Below are positions 7,008 to 7,230 of a DNA stretch of 7,230 nucleotides, one piece after another. The stretch is from positions 1 to 7,230 of the forward strand of contig JBAUHQ010000387.1 of assembly GCA_049680365.1 (NCBI GenBank). Reading direction: 5' to 3'. Position numbers and translations under genes: made by a program. Within the stretch, counting starts at the first letter, position 1. Each line of letters begins with the position of its first letter. The DNA comes from K23-9 sp049680365. GTDB lineage: Bacteria; Planctomycetota; Planctomycetia; Pirellulales; Pirellulaceae. The notes below the pieces were generated by a model that had not been told where the DNA came from, made no database searches, and saw nothing but the letters and a program-made list of their open reading frames with translations.

Positions 7008-7230
7008 ATGTCTAAAATCACTCGTCGTTCGTTATTGAAACAGTCGGTCGTCGGCGGACTGTTTATGGGCATCACCGCCAAGAGCTACCGTGCGACCTTC
7101 GCCGCCGAAGCGCCCAGTGAACGCGTTCGCGTTGGGATGATTGGCGTGGGCAACCAAGGTGGCCCGAAAAACAACTTAAAGTACTTTTTGGGCAACGTCG
7201 AAGCGATGTGTGACTTGGACAAGAACTATC
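7008..7230 (+). CDS. Gfo/Idh/MocA-family oxidoreductase with Tat signal, N-terminal part
   Basis: Only the first 74 codons are in the window. The N-terminus has a twin-arginine motif TRRSLLK (5-11), a hydrophobic stretch (about 13-22) and a possible cleavage site near Ala33. This predicts export of an already folded, cofactor-loaded enzyme. A Rossmann start follows, VGMIGVGNQG (42-51), with the G-x-G-x-x-G dinucleotide loop at 46-51. The second strand ends VEAMCDLD (64-71), where Asp69 or Asp71 would contact the NAD(P) ribose. Tat-exported members are common in planctomycetes and act on sugars, though the substrate cannot be told from this fragment. The gene begins 67 bp after the sulfatase stop on the same strand with no visible terminator between, so co-transcription is plausible. 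Confidence 0.85.
   Translation, partial: MSKITRRSLLKQSVVGGLFMGITAKSYRATFAAEAPSERVRVGMIGVGNQGGPKNNLKYFLGNVEAMCDLDKNY

Overview
The window looks like a piece of a planctomycete chromosome, probably a marine Pirellulaceae relative such as Rhodopirellula. This is inferred from the gene families (a secreted formylglycine sulfatase, a Tat-exported Gfo/Idh/MocA oxidoreductase, a secreted concanavalin-fold protein, and a helical membrane-anchored protein of a style common in that phylum), from moderate GC with heavy TTG leucine use, and from several genes lacking a Shine-Dalgarno. No database search was possible.

Left half (1-4419, plus strand): a three-gene, translationally coupled operon. It holds the 3' end of an ABC ATPase gene (its Walker A part lies off the window), an 821-residue ABC-2 type permease, and a 460-residue single-pass protein with a probable extracytoplasmic helical domain. 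Both junctions are ATGA overlaps, each with a good Shine-Dalgarno in the upstream gene. The permease appears to carry two ABC-2 membrane halves in one chain plus a C-terminal soluble domain of about 310 residues that I do not recognise. The likely product is a membrane export or membrane-remodelling complex; its substrate cannot be read from the sequence.

Right half (4477-7230): a minus-strand gene for a secreted concanavalin A-like protein lies tail-to-tail with the operon and is divergent from a plus-strand pair. That pair is a secreted sulfatase (5387-6940) and, 67 bp downstream, the start of a Tat-signal Gfo/Idh/MocA oxidoreductase that runs off the end. This combination fits extracytoplasmic breakdown of sulfated polysaccharide: sulfate removal, carbohydrate binding or hydrolysis, and sugar redox chemistry. 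The functional link is inferred from families and proximity.

Non-coding parts are short. The convergent gap (4420-4476) holds a small tandem repeat and a weak wobble-rich hairpin with a T-run. The divergent gap (5200-5386) holds a perfect 8-bp inverted repeat and a possible -10 box before the sulfatase. I found no tRNA, rRNA, CRISPR array, insertion sequence or attachment site. The most notable points are the fused tandem permease with its unknown C-terminal domain, its coupled membrane-anchored partner, and the sulfatase's departure from the usual GKWH active-site motif. I do not see convincing evidence of a wholly new system.
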